From contig QCGC01000008.1 of NCBI GenBank assembly GCA_003278225.1, positions 1 to 51,595 of the forward strand: a DNA stretch of 51,595 nucleotides, in the 5' to 3' direction. Shown one piece after another: positions 18,476-27,679 of the stretch. The stretch's first letter is position 1, and the number at the start of each line of letters is the position of its first letter. The notes beneath the pieces are model-generated. The model ran no database searches. It was not told the DNA's origin and saw only the letters and a list, made by a program, of their open reading frames with translations. A program made the translations under genes and the position numbers. The DNA is from Prochlorococcus sp. AG-363-P01. GTDB lineage: Bacteria > Cyanobacteriota > Cyanobacteriia > PCC-6307 > Cyanobiaceae.

Positions 18476-18862
18476 TCAATTCTCAAAGACTTCAGAATTA
18501 TTCTCTAGCAAATCAACTCGACCCTTAATGACAGCAAGTTCAATACGTAACTCATCTATCAGTAATTGCTCCTCATCATTAGGTTGGACAGTACTTTCAA
18601 GACATTGACTAAGAAGTTCTGCAGCTTCATAGCGAGTAAGACTGCCATTAGGACTTTCAACTTCACAGCTATGCCTCTCACGAAGATTGTTCAAGGCCTG
18701 ATAAGCCCAATCAGTAGGATGGATATCTGAGAAGTGATTGATGCTTTGAGTATCTACTCCTAATTTTGACTGAGTAGATACATTTAGATCTGCAGAAATA
18801 GCTAATGGAGTAACTATGCCCAAGGCGGCAGGTATAATTAGCAATTCCAAGATAATTTTCAT
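18476..18862 (-). CDS. SLH-domain protein, probably a truncated SomA-type porin
   Basis: 128 residues: signal peptide (1-24), one SLH domain (about 43-90, HFSDIHPTDWAYQALNNL) and a short coiled coil (98-120, ending GRVDLLENN). This is exactly the N-terminal part of cyanobacterial SLH-OprB porins, which normally continue for several hundred residues of beta-barrel. The ORF stops right after the coiled coil and no barrel sequence follows. It could be a decayed porin or a small peptidoglycan-binding protein. Confidence 0.75.
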   Translation of the reverse strand: MKIILELLIIPAALGIVTPLAISADLNVSTQSKLGVDTQSINHFSDIHPTDWAYQALNNLRERHSCEVESPNGSLTRYEAAELLSQCLESTVQPNDEEQLLIDELRIELAVIKGRVDLLENNSEVFEN

Positions 18863-19265
18863 GGAGCCTCACCCACTAATAAGCTTTTGCATTTGCTTAT
18901 AATGCTCTTAAAGTACAACACGATCGGACAAAAGGTGAATTCAATAAAGAATTAAGGCCTTTCACTAGCTCAAATGATTACCTTGAAAAAAAAAATGTGA
19001 AGCCTCAATAGGGTCTATGCAAGTAATCACAAGGCTTGTAAGGGTTTCATTCCAGGAGATAAATTTTGATCTTACTTTGCGCATATATGACAAATCACAC
19101 ACAAAAGTCAAAAAATTAGCGTTTAACAGTTCGCCTAGACTGATTGTTTTAAAACCTAGTGAACTGGCTAATTTTTAGAGCATATATTAAAAGAAAACTT
19201 AAAGAAATTCCTTCATCATATTTAAAATAAAAATAACTCTATATAGCATTTAGAAAAGCATTTGC
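18863..19265. other. Gap without gene
   Basis: AT-rich spacer between the SLH remnant and the methyltransferase. I see no ORF with a convincing start, no strong hairpin and no repeat shared with other parts of the window. Confidence 0.5.
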
Positions 19266-19883
19266 TTATTTCCTATGGAAAATAATAGAGAGGTTATTCG
19301 CCGGCATCTCTATTACCTCTGGGTTCTTAAATCCATTTTCTGTGGCCAGTTTACAGACCTCGTCAAGATTACGAACTCCCCAAGTTGGATTCTGAGATCT
19401 TAATGCAATATCAAATTGAAAATTACTATGGCTGATGTGTTTATTATTCCTTTTGAATGGTCCATATAAGATCAAGAATTGATCACTTTTTAAAATAGTT
19501 GAAGTTTCATAAATAAGTGATTTTGTACAACTCCAAGGAGATATATGGATCATATTTATACAAACGATTCCATTAAGAGTGGTTCGAAGTTTGGAAGTTA
19601 AAGGCCAAGGTTTTTTTTCAACATCCAAATCTAAGGGTTGTTCCATCTTTGCCGATAATCCTTGATAATTAATCCAAGCACTAATACTTTTCCTATAAGT
19701 AGGATTACATTCACTTGTTTGCCAATTTATGTTAGGGAAACGTGTTTGAAAACTTACTGCATGTTCTCCACTTCCACTTGCGATTTCTAAAACAGTTCCT
19801 GAGTCAGGGAGATATGTTGAGAGAACATCACCAATAGCAGCCTTATTTCGTTGAGTGGCTGAAAAAAAAAGTCTGTCGTCCAT
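19266..19883 (-). CDS. DUF938 SAM-dependent methyltransferase
   Basis: 205 residues beginning with RLFFSATQRNKAAI, the family start; the SAM-binding glycine loop is VLEIASGSGEHA (31-42), followed by WQTSECNP (acidic position II) and NMIHISPW. Matches the DUF938/UPF0585 methyltransferase family at full length. Cytosolic; substrate unknown. No operon partner: flanks are non-coding. Confidence 0.85.
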   Translation of the reverse strand: MDDRLFFSATQRNKAAIGDVLSTYLPDSGTVLEIASGSGEHAVSFQTRFPNINWQTSECNPTYRKSISAWINYQGLSAKMEQPLDLDVEKKPWPLTSKLRTTLNGIVCINMIHISPWSCTKSLIYETSTILKSDQFLILYGPFKRNNKHISHSNFQFDIALRSQNPTWGVRNLDEVCKLATENGFKNPEVIEMPANNLSIIFHRK

Positions 19884-20280
19884 TTTAAATGCTTAAATCA
19901 AGGTAGGTCTAAATTAAATTTTTTAATAGTCTAAGAAGGGCGATGTTTATAGTAATAGTTTAATGTTAGTTTTTACTTATGCCATTACCCTAAAGCTGAT
20001 ATAGGTACAAGTATAATGCCTGAATTCTAATTAGGCCTTCTTCATAAAAATTGCTTAGACATTTTATAAATGATTTAAATTTAATTCTTTTAGAAGCATT
20101 ATCAAGTTAATTACTATAAATATTTTCCTGGCTGACTTGAGCTGCTTCGTATAGGGAATAGGGCGCATAACACAATTCATATGCTTTATTAACCAAGGTA
20201 CTAAGCAAATAAACAAACTGAGGTGAATAAAGAACAAGATGTAGAAGTGCCAAACTTCTTGGCTACATTAGAAAGAACAA
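19884..20280. other. Gap without gene
   Basis: About 400 AT-rich bases. Only short open stretches with no membrane or domain signal. Ends at the bidirectional hairpin at 20281-20316. Confidence 0.5.
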
Positions 20281-20316
20281 AAAAGAGGGCTGCAAAAAAT
20301 TACAGCCCTCTTTTTT
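20281..20316. terminator. Bidirectional terminator hairpin
   Basis: Perfect arms AAAGAGGGCTG(C/T) and CAGCCCTCTTT around an A/T-rich loop, with A run before and T run after, so it can act on both strands. It lies 33 bases beyond the stop of the minus-strand 44-aa gene. Confidence 0.85.
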
Positions 20317-20348
20317 GTTCTAAGTGCTTTAAGAGCAAGCGAGTCTGA

Positions 20349-20483
20349 TTAAAATACAGCTGAAACCACTGCGACAACTGCGACTACAATGCCGCCCCAT
20401 TTAATTACAGGCTCACTCTTGTCATATGTAGATGAAACAAGAATTGCTGCGAGCAGAATCTCAGTAAGATTTTGAATTTCCAT
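20349..20483 (-). CDS. Small membrane protein, 44 aa
   Basis: MEIQNLTEILLAAILVSSTY then DKSEPVIKWGGIVVAVVAVV: two hydrophobic segments around a charged turn. Followed by a strong terminator, which supports expression as a single gene. Function unknown. Confidence 0.6.
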   Translation of the reverse strand: MEIQNLTEILLAAILVSSTYDKSEPVIKWGGIVVAVVAVVSAVF

Positions 20484-20770
20484 TTGAATCAACCCGAATA
20501 CTAGATATTACTTTTTAGAAATAGCAAAGGTTTCTTAATTGGTCCATTTAATATTAAGAATACTACTAAAATTTTGAATTATGAGCTCAAAAATAGACAG
20601 TCCTGACGAAAGTTTCGTGATTTTTGCCTTAAGATTTTTTTTATAATCTCTAGCAAATGCTAAGACCTCACAATTCGCTCCTATCACACCTGCAAAGACA
20701 ATGGAGAGCACCACAAGTGCATAGTAAAAGGCAGTGCGGGCTTCTTAACCCCTTCTAGCTACTAACAGCT

Positions 20771-21013
20771 CTATTTGAAAACAGTCGGCCCCTTCCCTTC
20801 CAATACTCCTTGAATTTTCCTTTTAGCATTAACCACTGGGGAGCAAGGAATATTGGAAGGTAGTTTCAATCTTCTGTGAGACCGGCCCACCTCTCTTGCG
20901 CATCCATAGGATCCAATAAGGTCCGCGATCTGACCATAAGTTGTCATCTTGCCAAAAGGTATTTGGATCACAGCTGAATAAACTCTTAAATCAAATGTTC
21001 TGGGTTCCAACAT
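20771..21013 (-). pseudogene. Alkyltransferase (MGMT/ATL-like) fragment
   Basis: 80 residues matching the helix-turn-helix DNA-binding domain of O6-alkylguanine alkyltransferases: IPFGKMTTYGQIADLIG (18-34), ARxVGxS..RLKLPSNIP. The active-site motif, PCHRV in MGMT and PWHRV in many ATL proteins, reads PCSPV (56-60), so the His and Arg are lost. The protein then ends early; a third frame downstream (ELLVARRG) looks like the continuing family sequence. Either a decayed gene or a radically trimmed DNA-binding ATL. Confidence 0.7.
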
Positions 21014-21193
21014 GCACCGCTAGTTTGAAAAATTTATTCAGTAAAGACAAGGGATTTGCTTTATGGGACAAAAGCAATATTTCTTAAGTTCGCAATATTA
21101 CATACATAACATGACATATGGCTAAAAAATCTTTAATTTTAGGTCACCTGTGAGCTCAATAAAAATACCATCCCTATTTTTTGCGCTGATCTT

Positions 21194-21598
21194 ATGGCTT
21201 CTATCGATAAAGGTTCTCAGCCCCTAGATAACTTTACAAATGAGCAACTCTCTGAGCTTATTAAATCGAATGATGCTTTAGACCAAGAAAAAGCAAGAAT
21301 ACTTAAAGAGGAAATAGAGGATGAAAGAAGAAGAAAAATCGCAAAGAAACCTTTTAGGAAATTAAAAAAAACACCTCTTGAAATTATTAACCGGCCCTTA
21401 TTCTTTATCTTTATAGGTAGCTTTATGGTTTCATTTATCTCGATTTATGCTGACAATCGATGGTGGTTTTGTATCTATTTGATTAGTGCTTTCTCTTGTA
21501 TTTTATATACACCAAATAGAAAAGCCCTTAAAGAAATCCTCGATGCTTGGCCAAATATAAAAGATCTGATAATGGGCAAAGGTCTTGGAAGAAAATAA
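21194..21598 (+). CDS. Hypothetical membrane protein, 134 aa
   Basis: The N-terminal 65 residues are highly charged and helical (ILKEEIEDERRRKIAKK), followed by two membrane helices (about 70-85 and 90-106) and a short C-terminal helix (ALKEILDAWPNIKDLI). No family recognised. Single gene. Confidence 0.6.
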   Translation: MASIDKGSQPLDNFTNEQLSELIKSNDALDQEKARILKEEIEDERRRKIAKKPFRKLKKTPLEIINRPLFFIFIGSFMVSFISIYADNRWWFCIYLISAFSCILYTPNRKALKEILDAWPNIKDLIMGKGLGRK

Positions 21599-21754
21599 TA
21601 CAGATATTTTCATAAATGATTGGTAGTTTATTCTCCTAACTCGAAGACCTCCTTGCAGACCCTGTTTTGCATAGCTCCAGCAAGAAAAATTTAATCCATT
21701 CTGATCCAACATCTCAGAGGTAATTTTCTAATTTTTGAAAGTTTTTAAGACGAT

Positions 21755-21835
21755 AAAAAAGACCCTTACGAAATAGGCAAGGACTGGGTGATGGAGAACT
21801 TATTTCTAAGAGAAACTGCCTTCAAATTAAACGTC
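21755..21835 (-). ncRNA. Candidate small RNA with terminator, copy 2
   Basis: Minus strand: CTTAGAAATAAGTTCTCCAT then CACC, followed by a CCTT/AAGG hairpin and a T run. Matches the copy at 13843-13962 in the leader block and in the hairpin-plus-T-tract layout although the loop differs. Lies in a 580-base gene-free stretch. Boundaries are estimates. Confidence 0.45.
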
Positions 21836-22051
21836 CATAAATATTTTTTTCTGAGAATCTTATCCATACCATAAGGAGAGCGTATCTGCTAGTTACAAAT
21901 TACTTGACAGTAATTACTGTAAAAATCGCCCATAAAGGGAACCATTGGATCATCATAAAAAAGCCTCTGTTGCAAATAGGACCTTTTAATTAGAAAAAAC
22001 AGGTGTTTATAACTATTGAAACCCTCTGATAAGTGATTAGAAATGGGTTAG

Positions 22052-22118
22052 GATTAAAAGCACTATAGGTATAAAAAAGTGCTTGACTCAAAGGGCGGGA
22101 CGGATACCCAGCCCTTAT
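22052..22118 (+). repeat. Two-hairpin element, copy 1 (diverged)
   Basis: First stem AAGCAC/GTGCTT, conserved link TGACTCAAAG, then a second GC-rich stem GGGC..GCCC. Related copies at 40852-40930 and 43162-43238. Changes on both sides of the first stem keep pairing (GGCAC/GTGCC there, AGCAC/GTGCT here). Confidence 0.6.
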
Positions 22119-22128
22119 CAATTAGAGC

Positions 22129-22156
22129 TTTAAACCAGCCCTAGGGATGGTTTAAA
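22129..22156. terminator. Hairpin TTTAAACCA/TGGTTTAAA
   Basis: Perfect 9-bp inverted repeat with a 10-base loop, 22 bases before the ATG of the 95-aa gene. It could be a terminator for the preceding element or a leader structure of the next gene. Confidence 0.45.
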
Positions 22157-22178
22157 TAGAGTTTCGGCTAAGAGTCTT

Positions 22179-22466
22179 ATGTTAGAAAAATTTCTTAAGG
22201 CAACATTTTTTGTTGGTTTGTCTGGCATCTTACTGACTTCAATCTTATTTGGAGGATCATCTCGTATCGATGCTTTGACAAGCCCTTTAGCAGGGAAACC
22301 ATTGAGTTTCGACAAAATGCTCCCCTATCTGAGTGAAGGACAACCTATATACCGAGGTGGAAGAGGTGACTTAGGAGAAATTCCCATAGAAATCGTTATT
22401 GATCCATCTAACGACAATCAAAATGAAAAGGCTCAAAACGGAGAACAAATAAAGGAAAGTTCTTAA
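22179..22466 (+). CDS. Small exported protein, 95 aa
   Basis: An N-terminal hydrophobic signal or anchor (about 8-27) is followed by a soluble chain with IYRGGRGDLGEIPIEIVIDP and an acidic, Gln/Asn-rich tail. Start chosen at the ATG just after the hairpin. Function unknown. Downstream, 22540-22564 holds a palindrome (GGTAGCAAA/TTTGCTGCC) without a T tract. Confidence 0.6.
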   Translation: MLEKFLKATFFVGLSGILLTSILFGGSSRIDALTSPLAGKPLSFDKMLPYLSEGQPIYRGGRGDLGEIPIEIVIDPSNDNQNEKAQNGEQIKESS

Positions 22467-22679
22467 GAAATTAATCCTTACCAATGCTGAAACCAATTGA
22501 TATGACTAGGAAGGATAACTCAGGGTTAAAAGCCTTTCCTTGGGCGGTAGCAAATTTTGCTGCCTCGCAATGAAACAAGCATTACATGTTAAATACCCTG
22601 CTTCCTCTGAAGTGGTAAGAAAATAAACTCTTGATTGGAGCATTAAGCACATATAGTTAAGTCAACCTCCGAGGACAAA

Positions 22680-22799
22680 ATGATTGATACAAGCATGGAT
22701 TCAATCCGAGCCTTTTTAATAATGTCAATGAGCTTCATTTGGATTTATCTCTTCTTACATCCACCAAAGGATTCCCAGAAAAGAAAGAAAGCTGGATAG
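22680..22799 (+). CDS. Small one-helix membrane protein, 39 aa
   Basis: MIDTSMDSIRAFLIMSMSF then IWIYLFLHPPKDSQKRKKAG: one helix with a basic cytoplasmic tail. GAGGA lies seven bases before the ATG. A terminator-like hairpin follows at 22852-22882. Confidence 0.6.
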   Translation: MIDTSMDSIRAFLIMSMSFIWIYLFLHPPKDSQKRKKAG

Positions 22800-22851
22800 G
22801 CTTACTTTAATGTTTAAAAAATCTGCTCTTAAAAACATGGGGTATTCATTC

Positions 22852-22882
22852 TCAACCAGTCATCAGGTTGACCTTGTTTTTT
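22852..22882 (+). terminator. Terminator-like hairpin
   Basis: TCAACC/GGTTGA arms with an 8-base loop, then a T-rich tract, 52 bases after the 39-aa gene. The following 350 bases up to 23240 show nothing convincing. Confidence 0.5.
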
Positions 22883-23240
22883 GATATTGGGTGGCCTATT
22901 AATATTGGTTTTGGTCGTTCATAACAGCCACGTGGAGAAACAACCCATTGATTTGGAAAGTTAAAAATAATAGTCTTGAATTATATTTCCTGAGCTAAAA
23001 AGAAATTTATGCCTTTCTCTCTTACTAGTATATAGCGATCCAAAGGCTACTTTTTAAGTTGAGGTTTAATGAACAAATCATAGCTAATAAATCTGTTGCA
23101 GTTGATTTCCTTTTGTAACCAGTTATCCTAATTGTTACCACTACACATAAATTTAGATTTTACTGCTTACTTTCCTTGGTTAGAAAGTAAGACATGTAAA
23201 TAAAGTGGGTAGGGTTCTACTTTCTAATTAATCTTTTCAT

Positions 23241-23411
23241 ATGAAAAAAAACAATTTAAAAAGAATTATTCGAGAGCTTGAATCATTAGTAAACGAATTA
23301 AAAAGTGAGGTCTATTCTGACCCAGAAGCCTTTGTTCACCCATGGTACGAAAAGGCAATAAATGGGGGCCTTGACCCTCACGTAGAGGATGACGATGGAT
23401 ATGCTGACTAA
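23241..23411 (+). CDS. Small acidic hypothetical protein, 56 aa
   Basis: A helical, basic start (MKKNNLKRIIRELESLVNE) is followed by VYSDPEAFVHPWYEKAI and an acidic end (HVEDDDGYAD). No membrane segment. Looks like a conserved picocyanobacterial small protein; family not recognised. Confidence 0.55.
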   Translation: MKKNNLKRIIRELESLVNELKSEVYSDPEAFVHPWYEKAINGGLDPHVEDDDGYAD

Positions 23412-23612
23412 GGCACGAAAACCTCAGCCTTATATCTTCTAAGCATTAAATAAACTAATGAGTTCATTAGGACGAAAACCCCCTGTCAGGAACTTAGTTC
23501 TTAGCCTAAAAAATACAACTGCTATGATTAACTAAAGAAAATCATACTACATTGACTTAAGATAAAGTCATTGACAAAAAAAGATTGTGCTAATACCTAA
23601 TTTATAGATACT

Positions 23613-24413
23613 CTAACTAGAAGCAGATGTATAAAAACGTAATGCAAATTTCCAAAATATAGTTGTGAAGTAAAAACAAGCTAAAGAAACAAACATCGAA
23701 AATACAATCCATTCAACAGAGGCTATATTTAACATAGTTTCTGCTGGAACCGTTGTAAGAAAAGCTATCGGCAAAAGAAATGTGAAAACCTTGCGTATTG
23801 AATTGGGGTAAGAAGTTATAGGATACCTACCTGCAACAAGAGTAGAACGTAAAACTTCATTAGCATTCCAAACTCTAACAAACCAGATACTTGTTGTTGC
23901 TATTAAAAACCAAAGGCTATAAAGAATAAGTAAACTAGAAGATAGCATTAAAGAGGAAAGAATTAACAATCTCAAGGTAAGCTCTATATTTTTATAATAT
24001 AAACCGCTAAGGATCAAAACCAAACCTGTAACTATTGAAGGTAAACCCCAAGGCGAAAGAATTCTGAATGATAACCAGAGTTGAGTATTGATAGGTTTAA
24101 TTAAAATAAAATCCAAAGTGCCATTTTGAATGTGTCTGACAATCCTACTTAAATTTGGCTGGAGAAAAGTTGTAGTAAATCCATCAAGTAATGTATATAT
24201 TCCAAGAACTACAACTGAAGAACTGAAATCCCATCCACCTAAATTTGTATTTGGGCTATAGAAAAGAGATAAAGTAAATAAACTGCCGGCTAAGTTACCT
24301 AGAACAGAGCAAATCTCTATAAAGATATTAAATCTATATTCTAGTTCTGATGAAATGCTGGTTGACCAAAATACTTTTAAAACACGGTATAGATATTTGA
24401 CTGGATAAAGCAT
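23613..24413 (-). CDS. ABC-2 family permease (second of pair)
   Basis: 266 residues with six hydrophobic segments and the motif NGTLDFILIKPINTQLWLSF, typical of the ABC2_membrane_6/COG3694 type permease. Four bases after the preceding permease gene on the same strand; with the ATPase at 25233 they form a three-gene exporter operon. Substrate unknown; related systems are annotated as multidrug or lipid-linked exporters. Confidence 0.82.
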   Translation of the reverse strand: MLYPVKYLYRVLKVFWSTSISSELEYRFNIFIEICSVLGNLAGSLFTLSLFYSPNTNLGGWDFSSSVVVLGIYTLLDGFTTTFLQPNLSRIVRHIQNGTLDFILIKPINTQLWLSFRILSPWGLPSIVTGLVLILSGLYYKNIELTLRLLILSSLMLSSSLLILYSLWFLIATTSIWFVRVWNANEVLRSTLVAGRYPITSYPNSIRKVFTFLLPIAFLTTVPAETMLNIASVEWIVFSMFVSLACFYFTTIFWKFALRFYTSASS

Positions 24414-24417
24414 AAGA

Positions 24418-25236
24418 TTATAGTCCCATTCCTGAATAAATCTTTATTCCTTTTTTCCAGAAGTAATAGCTGAGAATAAGCAGAAAAGCTAACCAACTTA
24501 ATAAAGCTGTAAATCCATTCAGATAGTTAACATTTTGGCCAGCCAATATCTTAGCTGGGAAGGATAGAATATATGGGAAAGGTGTTGCATATGCTAATGC
24601 ACTGACCGATGAGGGGAAAGCCTCCAGAGGGGCTACTAAACCAGATAAGAAAAGATAGGGTATTAACAATAATCGTTCAATTGCACTTGCTCGATCATTC
24701 CAAAAACAAATCATAGAGAAAAGCCAATGCAAAAGGAAACGGACAGTAAATGCTAGAAATAAAGTAACCAGAAAAACAAAATAATCAAATATACTAATAA
24801 GCCATATTGAATTAGATTTTAATATAAAGACTAAAAGTAACATCATTCCTACGATTGGTATTCTACTGATCTGCTCCGCAATATGAGAGCTATAATAACG
24901 CCAGAAAGGAAATAAGGGTTGTAACAAATAAGGCGAGAGTCGACCTTCTAGATGGTCCTCCTCAAAAGTAACCATTACCCAAACAGCTGTAAATTGTCTG
25001 ACTACAAAAGCTGAAATGAAATAACGAGTTAACCAAACTTTGTCAAGCCCTAGAGAAGAAGAAATTCCTGCTTCTTGCCATATTCCTAACATTATCAATG
25101 GAAGGAGGCCGGATATAGCCCAAAGGATTATTTCTGCTCTGTACTCAATCATTAATGCATATTGTGTAGTAATTAAAGCAAAGGGAGTTCGGAAATAACG
25201 AACAAGCTTTTTATGTAAAAAATCAATTACTTTCAT
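24418..25236 (-). CDS. ABC-2 family permease (first of pair)
   Basis: 272 residues with six membrane segments; EDHLEGRLSPYLLQPLFPFW (about 92-111) corresponds to the GxLxxLLxxP region found in this permease family (COG4587-like). Its start overlaps the end of the ATPase gene by four bases (ATGA), implying translational coupling. Likely forms a heterodimer with the next permease. Confidence 0.82.
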   Translation of the reverse strand: MKVIDFLHKKLVRYFRTPFALITTQYALMIEYRAEIILWAISGLLPLIMLGIWQEAGISSSLGLDKVWLTRYFISAFVVRQFTAVWVMVTFEEDHLEGRLSPYLLQPLFPFWRYYSSHIAEQISRIPIVGMMLLLVFILKSNSIWLISIFDYFVFLVTLFLAFTVRFLLHWLFSMICFWNDRASAIERLLLIPYLFLSGLVAPLEAFPSSVSALAYATPFPYILSFPAKILAGQNVNYLNGFTALLSWLAFLLILSYYFWKKGIKIYSGMGL

Positions 25237-26219
25237 TCTGATAAGTGACCTTTTATAAGAAGCTTTCCAATTAATTCCTCAATTGGCGGATCTGTAACTT
25301 CAATATCTTTAATGGCAAATTTGTTTAAGAGGAGTGATAAATTTGAAGCAAGTTTGGATTTACTAATTAAGATCCTAACAATTCGTCCTTCTTGCTGAAC
25401 TACATCTCCAAATTGTAAAAATAGTTCTAGTGCTACATCCTCAAGTAATTCAATCTTTACGCATCTTTTAGGAGACAATCTATTCATAAGATTACTTAAC
25501 ATACCATCATGAAATAATTCTCCTTGGTGAATCAGCAAAACACGCTTACAAAGAGAAGCGATATCACCCATATAATGACTTGTTAATAGTATTGTTGCTC
25601 CATACTTTCTATTATATTGAGCTAAAAACTCCCTAACTCGAATTTGGGAATTGATATCTAGCCCTAATGTCGGCTCATCAAGAAATAACAAAGTTGGCCT
25701 GTGAATAAGAGCTGCTAATAGCTCTGCTTTCATCCTTTGCCCCAATGATAGCTTTCTTACAGGTCTTGAAAGCTCAGCTCCAAGTTCTAACATTGTAGCT
25801 AACTCGTCAATTCTTTTTTTAGTTTCAGTTTCTGAAAGTCCATAAATAGCTGCATTAACACGCAAGGAATCCAAAGGTGGTAAGTCCCAAATCAGTTGTT
25901 GTTTCTGGCCCATCACTAAAGTTATTTTTTGCAGGAAAGTCTTCTCTCGAAGAAAGGGACTATGGCCATCAATGTCAATCTCACCAGAACTAGGGTGTAT
26001 AAGACCACATAGCATTTTTAAAGTTGTAGTCTTCCCTGCACCATTCGATCCTATAAAACCAACTATTTCTCCTTGCTCTATATCAAAACTTAGCCGATTA
26101 ACAGCAGTAACTTTCCTGACTCTACGTGACAACAGATGTTTAATTGTACCTCTCAAACCAGGCTGCTTCTCAGCTATGAAATAACTTTTGCAAAGAGACC
26201 TAACAGATATTACTGCCAT
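25233..26219 (-). CDS. ABC transporter ATPase (COG4586-like)
   Basis: 328 residues. Walker A GSNGAGKTT (57-65), Q-loop near LVMGQKQQ, signature LSLGQ (about 157-161), Walker B LLFLDEPT and H-loop LTSHYMGD. The extended N-terminus before Walker A, with a GLRGTIKHLL segment, is typical of COG4586 ATPases paired with two COG3694/COG4587 permeases, exactly the arrangement here. First gene of the operon. Confidence 0.9.
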   Translation of the reverse strand: MAVISVRSLCKSYFIAEKQPGLRGTIKHLLSRRVRKVTAVNRLSFDIEQGEIVGFIGSNGAGKTTTLKMLCGLIHPSSGEIDIDGHSPFLREKTFLQKITLVMGQKQQLIWDLPPLDSLRVNAAIYGLSETETKKRIDELATMLELGAELSRPVRKLSLGQRMKAELLAALIHRPTLLFLDEPTLGLDINSQIRVREFLAQYNRKYGATILLTSHYMGDIASLCKRVLLIHQGELFHDGMLSNLMNRLSPKRCVKIELLEDVALELFLQFGDVVQQEGRIVRILISKSKLASNLSLLLNKFAIKDIEVTDPPIEELIGKLLIKGHLSE

Positions 26220-26610
26220 GAATATATAAATATATATAAGAATAAGCTAGATCTTTTTAAGCTCTAATATGTCTCATGTTAAGTAGGCTTAACTTCAAGT
26301 TATATGCTTCCAGTCCCCTAGACATCTTGGTTTAAATCAATAGAAACCTGCAAATAAACGACTTATATGTAAAGAATAGAGAGCTATGGCTCAAAAGAAA
26401 ATAGTTCTTATTTTTCTATAACCAATACCAACCCATTTTTAGAAGCCAATCTTAGGAGAAACATAAGGGGGAAACAAGAAAAGAAACCTTTTACAAACTA
26501 GAGTTCGCATACAAATTCATACTCTCTTAGAGTACACATGCAACCGGAATCCGCTGGTTCTTTCGCTACCTTTCGGCGGCCTTTATTAAAAGAGGAATGC
26601 TTGGTAGGGT
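26220..26610. other. Gap without gene
   Basis: Spacer upstream of the ABC operon and of the next plus-strand gene. It holds short GC-rich complementary patches (AACCGG..GGTT and CCGC..GCGG, about 26540-26580) that could fold in a leader RNA; no ORF. Confidence 0.35.
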
Positions 26611-26652
26611 TTGTGGAGAACTAATACACTGCACTATCAACGTAATAACCTT

Positions 26653-26820
26653 ATGAACCGTCTTTCATCCATAAAAAGATCTAAATGGATACTAGTAGTT
26701 GGATTGGTTGCAGTTGGAGCAGGTATCACCGCAAAGAATGTGATCTCTTACCCCGCCGAATGTGTTCCTCAAGAAATCGCACACAGTACTCTTAGATTGA
26801 GTCCTAGATCCAATCCATAG
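26653..26820 (+). CDS. Small membrane-anchored protein, 55 aa
   Basis: MNRLSSIKRSKWILVVGLVA: basic start, one helix, then an outside tail with VISYPAECVPQEIAHSTLR. I chose the ATG at 26653 because the in-frame extension upstream is polar and unlike a signal region. The next small gene starts ten bases later. Confidence 0.55.
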   Translation: MNRLSSIKRSKWILVVGLVAVGAGITAKNVISYPAECVPQEIAHSTLRLSPRSNP

Positions 26821-26830
26821 CGGAGATTTC

Positions 26831-26950
26831 ATGGAAATATTAAAAACACTTCTAACCGTTGTGATTTGCCTTTCTATTGGCTGGGGTTTGAGCAAATTAA
26901 TTGTCTTCTTTGTTGGGTATCCAACAATGCTCCAATGGTCAATGGGGTAA
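26831..26950 (+). CDS. Small membrane protein, 39 aa
   Basis: MEILKTLLTVVICLSIGWGL then SKLIVFFVGYPTMLQWSMG: mostly hydrophobic with one or two helices. Ten bases after the 55-aa gene, with GGAG upstream, so probably co-expressed. Confidence 0.55.
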   Translation: MEILKTLLTVVICLSIGWGLSKLIVFFVGYPTMLQWSMG

Positions 26951-27123
26951 AGCAAGGAGTGGCTTCCTGTGGAGTAAATAAGCAGTCGATATGTAGCGCT
27001 TACCCTTGTAGGGCACGTGCTTCAAAGAAACCAATGCTGGTCACTATTTTGTTATTTGAATACCAATTATAAGCAGTGGAACTAGGCTGCTTTAAGAGGT
27101 TATATATAAGTAATTTGGAATGT

Positions 27124-27321
27124 TTGTGTGAGGACATTGCAATTCAAGATCAAAAAAAGATCGCATTATCTTTTGGAACAGCTGTTGTCCTTATTGGCAC
27201 ACCTTTTCTCCAAACCAATTCAAAAACGTCTACTAGGCTGACTCCTGTTCGAGCGCAACTGTCTCCATCAAACTCCTCTGCAGAAGAATCAAATGAGCAG
27301 GAGTTCACTTTGGAGGAATGA
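27124..27321 (+). CDS. Small exported protein, start uncertain
   Basis: The open frame contains a basic start and helix (QDQKKIALSFGTAVVLIGTP) and then a Ser/Thr/Glu-rich tail (SPSNSSAEESNEQEF). No ATG precedes the helix; possible starts are GTG at 27076 or TTG at 27124. A hairpin with CATAGAGA/TCTCTATG arms follows at 27352-27386. Confidence 0.4.
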   Translation: MCEDIAIQDQKKIALSFGTAVVLIGTPFLQTNSKTSTRLTPVRAQLSPSNSSAEESNEQEFTLEE

Positions 27322-27351
27322 AAATAAGATTTTTAAACGAACCCCGAATCA

Positions 27352-27386
27352 CATAGAGACAGCTGCTTTATTGTGTGATCTCTATG
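27352..27386. terminator. Hairpin CATAGAGA/TCTCTATG
   Basis: Perfect 8-bp arms with a 19-base loop, 30 bases after the preceding ORF. No strong T tract follows. The next 290 bases up to 27680 hold nothing I recognise. Confidence 0.4.
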
Positions 27387-27679
27387 AAACCAAAGCTCCA
27401 ATTAAGACATCCAGATAACTTGGACTAACTATTTCCGATTACCTGTCACCGATGACGATAAATTTTTAGCGGTCAGCATTATAAGAGAGATGTGCCCAAA
27501 GATTAAACCAAATATACCTGAACTAGATTTATAACGTTGTTAGTAAAACCATAATGAGCTCCTCCAGAACAAAACTCGCTTCTGCATTCAAAAAAATTTC
27601 TGAAATCCCAAGCTAAAGATTTAATTCTCAAGATAGAGTTAACAATCTACTTACTTTTGATGGACTGACTTTATAGCGA

